Source: Bacillota bacterium (lineage in GTDB: Bacteria > Bacillota > Clostridia > Christensenellales > Pumilibacteraceae). From it: a stretch of DNA of 43,175 nucleotides. The position numbers and the translations under genes are program-made. Location: contig WRGC01000012.1 in the NCBI GenBank assembly GCA_009787385.1, forward strand, positions 1 to 43,175, read 5' to 3'. The notes below the pieces were generated by a model that was given only the letters and a program-made list of their open reading frames with translations, did no database searches and was not told where the DNA came from. The first letter of the stretch is position 1; every line of letters begins with the position of its first letter. Below, piece after piece: positions 8,957-16,334 of this stretch.

Positions 8957-8996
8957 TTGGGGTCACTCTCCTATATATCACCCTAGTTATTGTCCA
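7817..8996 (-). mobile_element. Putative IS481-like insertion sequence, about 1.18 kb
   Basis: Imperfect inverted ends can be proposed: TGACAATAGCTT inward from 7817 and TGGACAATAACT inward from 8996. They match with one insertion and about two mismatches. With these ends, the last codons and stop of the transposase (7811-7816) would lie just outside the element, in target DNA. No direct target repeat is evident at these limits, so the boundaries are tentative even though the transposase itself is clear. Confidence 0.45.
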
Positions 8997-9266
8997 TTGG
9001 TTATACAATCACATCCTAATTATATAATAAAATACACATTTTGCTAATTATTTTACAATAAAATGTGATTAGTAATATTTGTATGTGATTGTTGTTATAT
9101 TTACTTAAGTTGATTTTGTAGCAACCTACGCTCTTGTTGTAGTGTTCAATTGGTGTGGTACATGCTTGTTAAAACTTGTTAAATATTAACTATAATGACA
9201 ACTATTACATATAGTGGTATGGTGTTACTCACTATCCATTTTTTTTAAATATATGGTATACTGGAT
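8997..9266. other. Gene-less spacer with nested inverted CACAT repeats
   Basis: No open frame is convincing here. CAATCACAT (9006-9014) and ATGTGATTG (9083-9091) are inverted copies, and inside them CACATTTT (9035-9042) and AAAATGTG (9060-9067) form a second pair, giving four CACAT/ATGTG half-sites in about 85 bases. This resembles a multi-site operator. A TTGTTA (9166-9171) and TATAAT (9191-9196) pair, 19 bases apart, could be the promoter for the lipoprotein gene that follows. Confidence 0.4.
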
Positions 9267-9278
9267 ATGGAGATTTTT

Positions 9279-9867
9279 ATGATTGGATTAAAGTCACATA
9301 AAATATACTTAATGCTTATTGTCATGTTGCTGCTTTCTTCATTTGTTTTGATTGGGTGTAGTCAAACAAGTGACAACGCAATTGACTATGGGATTGGCGA
9401 TGAATGGATACAAATATTAAATATTGACTATAACAATACAACCACAAATTCCAACTTTGAAATATATCGTTCAAATCATTATTCCCCACATCTTTCAAAT
9501 AGCACATCCGACAATTTGCAGTTCCTTGATAATATTTCTCATGGAACTACTATTCTTAAAATCTGCAAGATAAACCGAAAGTGAAAATTGGAGACATTGG
9601 TACTATCCACCAGAATCTCACTACCCTGATTTTATTATGGATATTGTAGTTGGAATACAAATAAACCAAATTTACATCAGAAGTATAGATAGCAAAAATT
9701 ATCAACTACAAATTAGATGTCAAAAAACTGAATTTGCAAATATTAATGAACTAATGTACAATTGGGATGAAAATAAAATAATAGGAACTCCTATTATTAG
9801 AGAACCTATTACTAAAGTAGTGCAAGAAATTGAAATCAACAAATCAGGAACTACACTTGCATTTTAA
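9279..9867 (+). pseudogene. Frameshifted lipoprotein gene, unknown function
   Basis: The start at 9279 is chosen because GGAG (9269-9272) sits six bases upstream. The product begins with a lipoprotein signal peptide, a hydrophobic run ending in the lipobox LIGC. The first frame stops at 9582-9584; the continuation lies in the +1 frame and is open from about 9570 to 9867 (TESENWRHWYYPPESHYPDF...). A single inserted base near 9570-9582 would explain the break. The restored protein would be about 195 residues. It is convergent with the prophage tail gene ending at 9870. No known domain; either a real mutation or a sequencing error. Confidence 0.6.
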
Positions 9868-9869
9868 TA

Positions 9870-12488
9870 TTATTTTAACTCTTTGGCGGTGACTATCCAG
9901 TCGCCGTCAAATTTTGTATCTACTATTTCAAACTGTTTACTGCTAAACAAAGGTCTATCATATTTGTCTATAAATTGCAATTGTTGCCCAAGCTCAAACT
10001 TGTAATCCCTTGCAATATGTCTAAACTCCAACATATCTATCCCATCTTTGTATTTTGCAAGAATCTTATTACCTATCCATATAGACAGTTTATTGCTTAT
10101 TGTTCCATGATATGAGCTTTTGAGAACAAGTTTGTTATCTGGGAATGCATATATTTGATCACCACTACCAACTGATACAACTTCTGGTTTAAATTCATAA
10201 GTCTTGGCTGTAGACTCAATTTCTACTTGTTGCGAGCCTTGTTGTGCATATTTCAAATCCCACAAACTATCTTGCATAGAAAAAGCAGGATCGTCTATGG
10301 TTGGAGCATTATTTCCTATCCATTCCCATGGGTCTGGATAATCTACGGTTGGATCTGTGTTTGGTAAATTAGATAACTTGTATCCATAATTCAGCCACTC
10401 GTATCTTTTGGGCATATGATACCATGAAGAGATCGTTTTTGTATTTAATCTTATCACATCAGAATTAACAAACTGAATATTATACATATTTACTGTACCT
10501 AATGATTTATTGATAACATCTATATATCTTATAGAATCTTCAAGTGTAATAAGTGGAAATGACTCGCTTGTACTCCAATATGGATTATTACTACTCTGTT
10601 TTGCTTCATGATTTCCATAAGGAGTTTTTATTGCAAATTCAACATCATCCTTATTGTGACTAGTTGTACTCTCAAAATCTATTTCGTGGTTATTAGCAGT
10701 GATATCATAATAATGCCAAAATGTGTCAAGTGTAACATCCCAAGTATGTTTATTGGTACCATTATGATTAATTATGCCTTTATAAACTGATGTAAATTTC
10801 CAATATCCCCATAATTGAGCCTCACCATTAGCAACCGCATTCGTTTTACTAGGCAAGTTCAATGTTTTGGTAACTTTCTTTGAAGTCTCAAAATATTCTG
10901 TTATTTCCACCTTATTTATTGGTTTGCTACTAAAATAATCAAACTTTAAATCATAGCAATTTTGCTCTTGGATAGTTATTACATCAGTAGTCCGCTTAGA
11001 CTGCTCACTTTGTATAATGATTTTTCCGCTCTCATTGAGATAACAATTGCTTGTTGTAACATTCATAACCGCAACAAGAGCTTCCAATGCATTAGACACA
11101 TCAAGCATTGTAAATCTTAGTATTATACTATCAAAAATTGTCTGTGTATTTATATCAAAAAACTCGTACGATTCTTTAAAAAACTCATCAAAAATAAAAT
11201 CTAAAAATTGCTTTGCTGTTCCATCAGGATTAAAATACGCTATCCTTTCCCACTTGTTGTTGCTAAATGATGTCAACTTATCAGTCAATGACATAGATAC
11301 AACGGAGCTGTTGAGTGCTTGGCGGAACTCTGTAGCTTGTACATCTATGGCTAGTTGTGGAGCATTAGCTAGTGCCGACATTTTGTTGTTGCCTTTGGTA
11401 TCAACGGTTTGTCTTGTTATATCTGCCGTAATATTAGCTTGTAGTTTGCCACGGTCGTGGTAGTCTTTGAAGTCTTTTGTTAGTAGGTTTAGGCTTCCAT
11501 ATCCACTCACTACGCCGTAGGATGGTAGGTTGCTTGGGACAGATGATTGCTTGCCTATCTCGTAGCTTATAATATTGGTGCTGTCAAATAAGCGTGTACC
11601 GTTATCTGATATTATGCTTGCTATTTCCAGTGGTTGGTTTGGTTTGTTGAGTTTGATAAATTCTATAACTATATTGTTAGCACTAGGTGATAATACTACA
11701 TCATACTCATTACTATTGTTAGTCTGCGGAGATCCATTGACTTTTAGTTCTGTTGCGTGTGTTCCATAGGCTTTGTTAAAATGGATAGTAAAGCCTTGTA
11801 TTTTGTCTTGTATTATTGTTACTTTTGGGTAAGTTGTAATTTCACTTTGTGTGCCAGTTGGTTTTAATGTTCCACCACCTACATAAAAAGAATTATCAAA
11901 GCGTACCGTATACCAAAGATTGTTTGTTTGAGCTTGCACTGTAAGATTACCATTGACATACTTAATATCTTTTACAGTACTATCAATAATAATATCACCA
12001 TTACTATCTTCTGCATATATCCAAATACCTATTGTATTGATATTACCAATCTTTTGGTCAAGTGACTGTATAATTGTATCTTTTGTTGGTACTTGGTCAT
12101 ATGTGGTAATATAATCAAATCTCAACTGAACTTCTACCCAAGTATTAGCACTTTCCGCCCATCCATCTAACACATTTACATAAGCTTTGTATTGTTGCTT
12201 ATTGCTAGTTATTCCCAAATCACCACTCTCATCACTATAAGATGCACTGATAAGCATAGGCTCTCCGTCCCTATTTGCCCATGTTGTATCTGTGGGTTTT
12301 GGATTGTTACGGTCACCTAAGGGACGGGGTGCGGAGTTTCTTGTGTCGCTTAGGTAGAATATATTTTTGCCTTTAGTGCCTATTGTTTGAGAGGTTGATA
12401 GTGTGTTGCGGTTTTCGGTATTTATATAGAAACTATTGAGTACGCCGCCTTGTCCACACCCTAGCATGTATAACTTTATATCTATCAT
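9870..12488 (-). CDS. Prophage tail hub / tail-associated protein
   Basis: The 872-residue protein is the last of the tail module, after the tape measure and distal-tail-like genes, which is the usual place for the tail-associated (Tal/hub) protein. It is rich in beta-type sequence, with Ser, Thr, Asn and aromatic residues. The N-terminus (residues 1-70) is followed by repeated strand-rich stretches. I see no peptidase, lysozyme or amidase motif. The assignment rests on position, length and composition; a central fibre or receptor-binding role is an alternative. The structured repeat near 12502-12567 occupies its 5' leader. Confidence 0.65.
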   Translation of the reverse strand: MIDIKLYMLGCGQGGVLNSFYINTENRNTLSTSQTIGTKGKNIFYLSDTRNSAPRPLGDRNNPKPTDTTWANRDGEPMLISASYSDESGDLGITSNKQQYKAYVNVLDGWAESANTWVEVQLRFDYITTYDQVPTKDTIIQSLDQKIGNINTIGIWIYAEDSNGDIIIDSTVKDIKYVNGNLTVQAQTNNLWYTVRFDNSFYVGGGTLKPTGTQSEITTYPKVTIIQDKIQGFTIHFNKAYGTHATELKVNGSPQTNNSNEYDVVLSPSANNIVIEFIKLNKPNQPLEIASIISDNGTRLFDSTNIISYEIGKQSSVPSNLPSYGVVSGYGSLNLLTKDFKDYHDRGKLQANITADITRQTVDTKGNNKMSALANAPQLAIDVQATEFRQALNSSVVSMSLTDKLTSFSNNKWERIAYFNPDGTAKQFLDFIFDEFFKESYEFFDINTQTIFDSIILRFTMLDVSNALEALVAVMNVTTSNCYLNESGKIIIQSEQSKRTTDVITIQEQNCYDLKFDYFSSKPINKVEITEYFETSKKVTKTLNLPSKTNAVANGEAQLWGYWKFTSVYKGIINHNGTNKHTWDVTLDTFWHYYDITANNHEIDFESTTSHNKDDVEFAIKTPYGNHEAKQSSNNPYWSTSESFPLITLEDSIRYIDVINKSLGTVNMYNIQFVNSDVIRLNTKTISSWYHMPKRYEWLNYGYKLSNLPNTDPTVDYPDPWEWIGNNAPTIDDPAFSMQDSLWDLKYAQQGSQQVEIESTAKTYEFKPEVVSVGSGDQIYAFPDNKLVLKSSYHGTISNKLSIWIGNKILAKYKDGIDMLEFRHIARDYKFELGQQLQFIDKYDRPLFSSKQFEIVDTKFDGDWIVTAKELK

Positions 12489-12501
12489 AATCTGCTACCG
12501 C

Positions 12502-12567
12502 ACGCCCCCAAACTTAAATTTTCTTTACAGCAATAAGCGTGGTTTTTGCCTAAAAATTTTGGGGCGA
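12502..12567 (-). ncRNA. Structured leader element, copy A
   Basis: An imperfect palindrome lies just upstream of the tail hub start (12488). The outer stem pairs CGCCCC (12503-12508) with GGGGCG (12561-12566), and a degenerate inner stem surrounds AGCGTGG. It aligns along its length with copies B (15724-15789) and C (28519-28584), including flanking ACTTTAAAG-like and AAATTTTCTT-like segments. At one stem position the pair is C-G here, A-T in copy B and G-C in copy C. Read on the minus strand it would be part of the mRNA leader. It is the most diverged copy. Confidence 0.6.
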
Positions 12568-12609
12568 CTTTAAAGCGGTTCTCCTTTATTTTATTAGTAC
12601 TAATTGTTA

Positions 12610-13152
12610 TCATAAGCGGTCGTCCTCCGTTGCTAGTTTTATCAGATCATCATAGCCTATGTCGTTGCCATCTCTATCTTGGGCTTGATATGTCAAAATA
12701 CTATTGGCAGTTATATTGATATCCATGACACCAAAGACTTTCCCGTAGTGCGTTATGCTCACTTTATCTACTGCATTTAGTTGCATTAAACGGATGACTT
12801 CTTGTCCTAGTTCTAGGTCGTAGTAGCGAATGTGAAATTGTGGGCGATTGACTAGTTGGATAAACTTTGAAAACTCATCTACATGGTTATAATTAAAACT
12901 AAACTGTACTTGTGGGCGGTAGTAGGCAATTCGCTCTTGTGTATGCAATCTGCCGTCTAGTGTCTTATCTGCGGCGTTGTTGTATTCTAGAATATTGTCA
13001 GTTGTGTAAGACAAAATGACACGGTTGAGCGTGGCGTCTGCATTGTCCAATTTGCTCTTGGTAAGTGCTATGCGTATCTTGCCTATATCTGTTGGGTTTA
13101 CGCTTGTATTGCGTAATAGTGGTTTGTTGGTTGCTATTGTATTGTTTATCAT
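12610..13152 (-). CDS. Distal-tail-like (Dit-position) phage protein
   Basis: The 180-residue protein overlaps the tape measure stop by four bases (ATGA at 13149-13152) and precedes the tail hub, the normal place for the distal tail protein linking tube to hub. The sequence is strand-rich (VQFSFNYNHVDEF, FHIRYYDLEL, GVMDINITANS). It is shorter than typical Dit proteins (about 220-250). No motif fixes the family, so the call is from synteny. Confidence 0.5.
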   Translation of the reverse strand: MINNTIATNKPLLRNTSVNPTDIGKIRIALTKSKLDNADATLNRVILSYTTDNILEYNNAADKTLDGRLHTQERIAYYRPQVQFSFNYNHVDEFSKFIQLVNRPQFHIRYYDLELGQEVIRLMQLNAVDKVSITHYGKVFGVMDINITANSILTYQAQDRDGNDIGYDDLIKLATEDDRL

Positions 13153-14282
13153 ATAGATACTTGTCCTCCTGTGCGGACACTTTCGTTTACTGTGGCTCTT
13201 GCTATCTCTTGTTGATTTAGTTGCACTACCACAGTTTGCTTAATGTATTCGCTTGCTTTCATAATGGCTCTAAATGTTGCTGCCTCAAATGCTTCGTATG
13301 AAAAATTTGCGGGTGCTACTTGGCTTGGGGTTTGATAGTTGCTACTCCCGCTAGAACTGTTACTACCTCCTGTACTTGGTATGCTTGGGGTACTTGTAGT
13401 CCCACCTACATCTGAACTTTCACTTGGTATCATAGCCTTGATACCAGCTATACCCGCACCCACTGCGGCTAGTATTATTGGCACTGCTACACCCATTGTC
13501 ATTGTTCCTTGGTATGCCATCCATGCTATTGTACCCGCTACTAGCACAGCTACCAATGCCGTTATAGCACCTGCAACTACTTTAGCTGTACCATCAAATT
13601 GGTTGAGTATTCCATCCGTAATTTGGAATGCACTAAATGCTAGTGTTGCACCTATGGCTAATTTTTGAAAGCTACTTGTATTTGCATCAGTAAGCTTTAT
13701 TAGTTGTGGTAAAATTCCACTTATCATTTGCATACCACCCATTAGTGTTTCAAAGGTCTTGCTAAGAATATCCGCTTCCTTATTTGTGTTAGATATATCT
13801 ATCCCCCAAATCTTAAATGCATCACTTACACCTGTTGTCAAACCATTCATAGCACGCATAGATATCTGAGCGTCTTTTAGAGCTTTATTAAGGTCGCCCC
13901 ATTTGGCTTTTGAGAGTTCCTTTGCCTTGTTTTCTTCACTCAATGCACCAGTCAATCCCTCTATTGTAGTATTTGTGTTCTTATACTGTTGCTCAGCTTG
14001 TGCTAGTTCCTTATTGAGTAAATCTGTATTGCCTGTGCTGTTTGCTATCTCTTCATTTAAGTCCTTGATTTTCAAACTTAACAACAACGATTGTTCTTGG
14101 TTATTGGATAATTGCTTTTCCATAACTTCAAACTTATCATTTACTAGGTTGATATTTTTAGGATCTAACCCCAATGCTTGTTTTGTAACTGTTAGCTCTT
14201 TATTTGTGTTTTTAAGTTGTTGTTGCAACTCTTTGAATCTGTCATTGAGTTCACTGACACTATATCCAACTTCTATTGCCAT
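13149..14282 (-). CDS. Short tail tape measure protein
   Basis: The start is placed at 14282 (MAIEVGYSVSELNDRF) with GAGGT eight bases upstream; the upstream extension of the frame reads through a terminator and promoter. The 377-residue protein has heptad-type coiled coil (about 5-110, rich in Lys, Gln, Asn, Leu), a hydrophobic Ala/Gly/Val region (about 210-290) and a Ser/Gly/Pro-rich linker before the C-terminal part. This is the composition of a tape measure, which sets tail length and helps DNA pass the membrane. Most siphophage versions are 600-2000 residues, so it predicts a very short tail or has been shortened. Confidence 0.7.
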   Translation of the reverse strand: MAIEVGYSVSELNDRFKELQQQLKNTNKELTVTKQALGLDPKNINLVNDKFEVMEKQLSNNQEQSLLLSLKIKDLNEEIANSTGNTDLLNKELAQAEQQYKNTNTTIEGLTGALSEENKAKELSKAKWGDLNKALKDAQISMRAMNGLTTGVSDAFKIWGIDISNTNKEADILSKTFETLMGGMQMISGILPQLIKLTDANTSSFQKLAIGATLAFSAFQITDGILNQFDGTAKVVAGAITALVAVLVAGTIAWMAYQGTMTMGVAVPIILAAVGAGIAGIKAMIPSESSDVGGTTSTPSIPSTGGSNSSSGSSNYQTPSQVAPANFSYEAFEAATFRAIMKASEYIKQTVVVQLNQQEIARATVNESVRTGGQVSI

Positions 14283-14303
14283 GATTATATACCTCGTACA
14301 ACC

Positions 14304-14332
14304 ATTGTACCGTATATGACAAAAAAAGTCCG
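14304..14332 (-). promoter_or_regulatory. Phage promoter-like element, copy 1 (tape measure)
   Basis: Read on the minus strand: -35-like CGGACT (14327-14332), a 17-base spacer ending ATACGG, and -10 TACAAT (14304-14309). The element shares most of its length, including AACGGACTTTTTT and ATACGGTACAAT, with 27878-27906 and its architecture with 36869-36897. The predicted start would be near 14297, leaving a 15-base leader that carries the GAGGT site of the tape measure gene. The -35 is unlike the housekeeping TTGACA, which suggests an activator or altered sigma (inference). Confidence 0.6.
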
Positions 14333-14362
14333 TTAGTTTTGAACATATTTTTACACTTATGC

Positions 14363-14397
14363 AAAAAAGAGTAGCAAGTAAAATCTCACTACTCTTT
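14363..14397 (-). terminator. Rho-independent terminator after the moron gene
   Basis: AAAGAGTAG (14366-14374) and CTACTCTTT (14389-14397) form a perfect 9-bp stem with a 14-base loop. On the minus strand the stem is followed by a T6 run (complement of 14363-14368). It lies 25 bases after the stop of the 152-residue membrane gene, just before the tape measure promoter. Confidence 0.75.
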
Positions 14398-14421
14398 GTG
14401 TCCGTTTGATTCAATTGAACT

Positions 14422-14880
14422 CTATCTAACTATTTTTGCACCACAACTACTACATACCTCATCTGTAGATTTATTTTGAGTATTACAGTATTTGCAAGTT
14501 TCATAAGTAACTTTTTCAGTTTCATGAAAGTACCTTTGCGTTATACTAACATTATCTGCATGAATGTTGTTAACTGTTGGTGTTCTATGCATAGTATCAA
14601 AATACTCTTTCATTAGCACATCTCTAACAATCTTTGCTTGATCTTTATCATTTTTCCACTTCTGTCTAAGTCCTTTGTGGAATGGTAGCGGAATAAATAA
14701 AAGCACTACCCAACCAACAAACATGCCTATGGCAATACCAGTATTGCTACCTTTTACGTTTTGTGGAACATTTGCCCAAATTAGAAAAGTGATTAGTGAC
14801 ACAACAAAAACTATTGTTATCAATATCAAATAAATCAATATCCACTTTGGCACTTTAATTTTTTTGCTACCATCACCCAT
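14422..14880 (-). CDS. Moron: two-helix membrane protein with C-terminal zinc ribbon
   Basis: The 152-residue product has two hydrophobic segments (about residues 13-36 and 47-66) and a cytoplasmic-type tail ending in a four-cysteine ribbon (CKYCNTQNKSTDEVCSSCGAK). The gene sits between fibre and tape measure genes but has its own promoter (14887-14915) and is flanked by two terminators, the hallmark of a moron expressed in the lysogen. No ribosome binding site precedes the ATG, which falls at the predicted transcription start. A role such as superinfection exclusion is plausible but not shown by sequence. Confidence 0.75.
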   Translation of the reverse strand: MGDGSKKIKVPKWILIYLILITIVFVVSLITFLIWANVPQNVKGSNTGIAIGMFVGWVVLLFIPLPFHKGLRQKWKNDKDQAKIVRDVLMKEYFDTMHRTPTVNNIHADNVSITQRYFHETEKVTYETCKYCNTQNKSTDEVCSSCGAKIVR

Positions 14881-14886
14881 ATATCA

Positions 14887-14915
14887 AGTATACTTGCAAA
14901 ATAAAAAACAGTCAA
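14887..14915 (-). promoter_or_regulatory. Near-consensus promoter for a leaderless moron transcript
   Basis: On the minus strand, TTGACT (14910-14915), a 17-base spacer and TATACT (14887-14892) make a strong vegetative promoter. The ATG of the moron begins at 14880, seven bases past the -10, exactly where transcription should start. The -35 overlaps the hairpin that terminates the upstream fibre gene. Confidence 0.75.
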
Positions 14916-14940
14916 GGGATATGAGTATATCCGTGGCTGT
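14902..14940 (-). terminator. Terminator of the fibre gene, overlapping the moron promoter
   Basis: GGATAT (14917-14922) and ATATCC (14927-14932) form a 6-bp stem with loop GAGT, extended past an internal loop by ACAG (14908-14911) and CTGT (14937-14940). A T-rich run follows on the minus strand. The stop of the 255-codon frame is at 14972, so spacing fits. Confidence 0.6.
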
Positions 14941-14971
14941 CAATTATTCCCTAATGATATGTTTGAACTGT

Positions 14972-15715
14972 TTACAACATCAACTTGCCATCATCGCCTA
15001 ATGATAGGGCGTTGCCGTTGTCTTGGCTTATTGCATCTGCCCAGTTGATTGTTATGTTTGCTATTTGGGCGTCTACATAACTACTATCAACTTTGGTATT
15101 AAGTATTGTGCGAATGTCTGTGTGAGCGTCTGCGGCAGTGTTATGGTTTGTGATTGTTGTGGATATTGTGGATGAATTTGGTACTTCTATCCAGTCGCTC
15201 CAAGTTGTAGCTGCTGTGCCTCTACTGCGGTAAAATAGACGGGGTTGGTTGGCATTGGTCATGAATTGTTGGGTGATGTAATCGTTGGATGAAGTGGAAA
15301 CAATTAGGCAACCACCGCTAGTTGGGACTGGACTATTGGTGTTGCTTCCACGCACAGTGTGGATTCCTGTGCTTGTCAAGGAGTCAAAGTCTTGGGATGT
15401 GGTATAGTCGTGTACTACTTGTTGTATACCTAGATTGGCTTGTGCATCTGCTAGATTGTCGGCGTTTGTTCCGCCGTGTGTTATGCTCAATATTCCTATT
15501 GTGTTGTTGACATCTAGCGTGTTGATTCGTTGGTCTAATGCTCGTCCCATGTTGGCACTTAGGGCGTCTGTGGGGCTTGTACTATTGAGATTGTCTACTA
15601 CAACTACACTTGATTCTCCATTGCCACCACCACTAGAATTGTCGTTACTGCTCTTGACAATTGTGTTACCCATTATGACCACATTTGGGTACTTTGTATT
15701 GTTATTTTGTGCCAT
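14972..15715 (-). CDS. Phage tail fibre protein with GGT-repeat and knob-like domain
   Basis: The start is the ATG at 15715, four bases after the stop of a 35-codon leader frame. The N-terminus has NNNTKYPNVVIM, shared with the next gene product. A Ser/Gly-rich linker follows, then the tail-fibre repeat HGGTNADNLADAQANLG and a segment (YTTSQDFDSLTSTGIHTV ... WSDWIEV) like the pyocin-knob domains of receptor-binding proteins. It probably binds the host surface. The length is modest for a fibre (247 residues). Confidence 0.75.
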   Translation of the reverse strand: MAQNNNTKYPNVVIMGNTIVKSSNDNSSGGGNGESSVVVVDNLNSTSPTDALSANMGRALDQRINTLDVNNTIGILSITHGGTNADNLADAQANLGIQQVVHDYTTSQDFDSLTSTGIHTVRGSNTNSPVPTSGGCLIVSTSSNDYITQQFMTNANQPRLFYRSRGTAATTWSDWIEVPNSSTISTTITNHNTAADAHTDIRTILNTKVDSSYVDAQIANITINWADAISQDNGNALSLGDDGKLML

Positions 15716-15719
15716 AATT

Positions 15720-15827
15720 TCATTCGCCACCAAACGCAAAATTTCTTAACGCCAAAAAGCATGGTTTTTGGCTAAAATTTTGGTGGCGACTTAAAGTTGT
15801 AAACCTTGATTGTTTTACTGTCACCAT
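15720..15827 (-). CDS. 35-codon leader peptide frame running through structured element B
   Basis: AAGGAGGT lies directly upstream of the ATG at 15827, one of the strongest ribosome binding sites in the window. The peptide ends FLALRNFAFGGE and stops at 15720-15722, four bases before the fibre start. The frame reads entirely through the hairpin element, so translation would open the stem and free the downstream start (inference). Copy C encodes a similar peptide (FLALRKFAFGGD) in the same register but has a stop upstream and no start, so peptide conservation may only reflect the repeat. Confidence 0.45.
   Translation of the reverse strand: MVTVKQSRFTTLSRHQNFSQKPCFLALRNFAFGGE
15724..15789 (-). 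ncRNA. Structured leader element, copy B
   Basis: Outer stem: TCGCCACCAAA (15724-15734) pairs perfectly with TTTGGTGGCGA (15779-15789). Inner stem: GCCAAAAA (15751-15758) pairs perfectly with TTTTTGGC (15765-15772) around loop GCATGG. Compared with copy C, two outer-stem positions change on both sides so that pairing is kept. On the minus-strand transcript the 3' arm (TTTGGTGGCGA) carries the GGTGG-type ribosome binding site of the fibre gene, so the closed stem would hide it. Confidence 0.7.
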
Positions 15828-15857
15828 TTGGCTACCTCCTTGTATTAATATTAAAGC

Positions 15858-16334
15858 CTATACATTTGATGGTTGTAGTTGGGTTGTATCTACTGTTGCA
15901 ATTTGCTGCGTTTTTGCGTATCTATTTTTTCCAAACAATCTTGCTAGCCAACCTTTTGGCTTTAACAATGCGTACAATTGCTCTGTGTGGGCTTTTTGTG
16001 TGGCTATGAGTGTTTGTACCAATTGCTCATTGCTTTGCTTAAAATTGGCTACCGTTTGCTCTAAGTTACTTATCTTGGCTCTGTTTTGTTGCTTGTTTAC
16101 AAACTGTTGTGTGACTATTTCGTTTAGCTTTTCGGCTAACATTTGATTGTCAGCCTGCAACTTTTCAATGGTGTTTTGCATGCCTTGCATGGCGTTGGCG
16201 TAGTCAATTAAGTGTTCTTGCATTAACTCTTTTTCTCTTTGTAACTCTTCACTATATGCTAGTGTACCACCTTGCACTGCTGGCTGTTGCATAATGATTA
16301 CATTTGGATATTTGTTATTGTTGAGTGTTTGCAT
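15858..16334 (-). CDS. Coiled-coil phage structural protein
   Basis: The start is the ATG at 16334, nine bases after AAGGAG; two other in-frame ATGs lie just upstream. The 158-residue product is mostly heptad coiled coil (about 20-120, rich in Glu, Gln, Leu). It begins LNNNKYPNVIIMQ, nearly the same as the N-terminus of the fibre encoded next. The gene overlaps the end of the portal gene. A fibre-attachment or scaffold role is possible; the family is unrecognised. Confidence 0.6.
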   Translation of the reverse strand: MQTLNNNKYPNVIIMQQPAVQGGTLAYSEELQREKELMQEHLIDYANAMQGMQNTIEKLQADNQMLAEKLNEIVTQQFVNKQQNRAKISNLEQTVANFKQSNEQLVQTLIATQKAHTEQLYALLKPKGWLARLFGKNRYAKTQQIATVDTTQLQPSNV

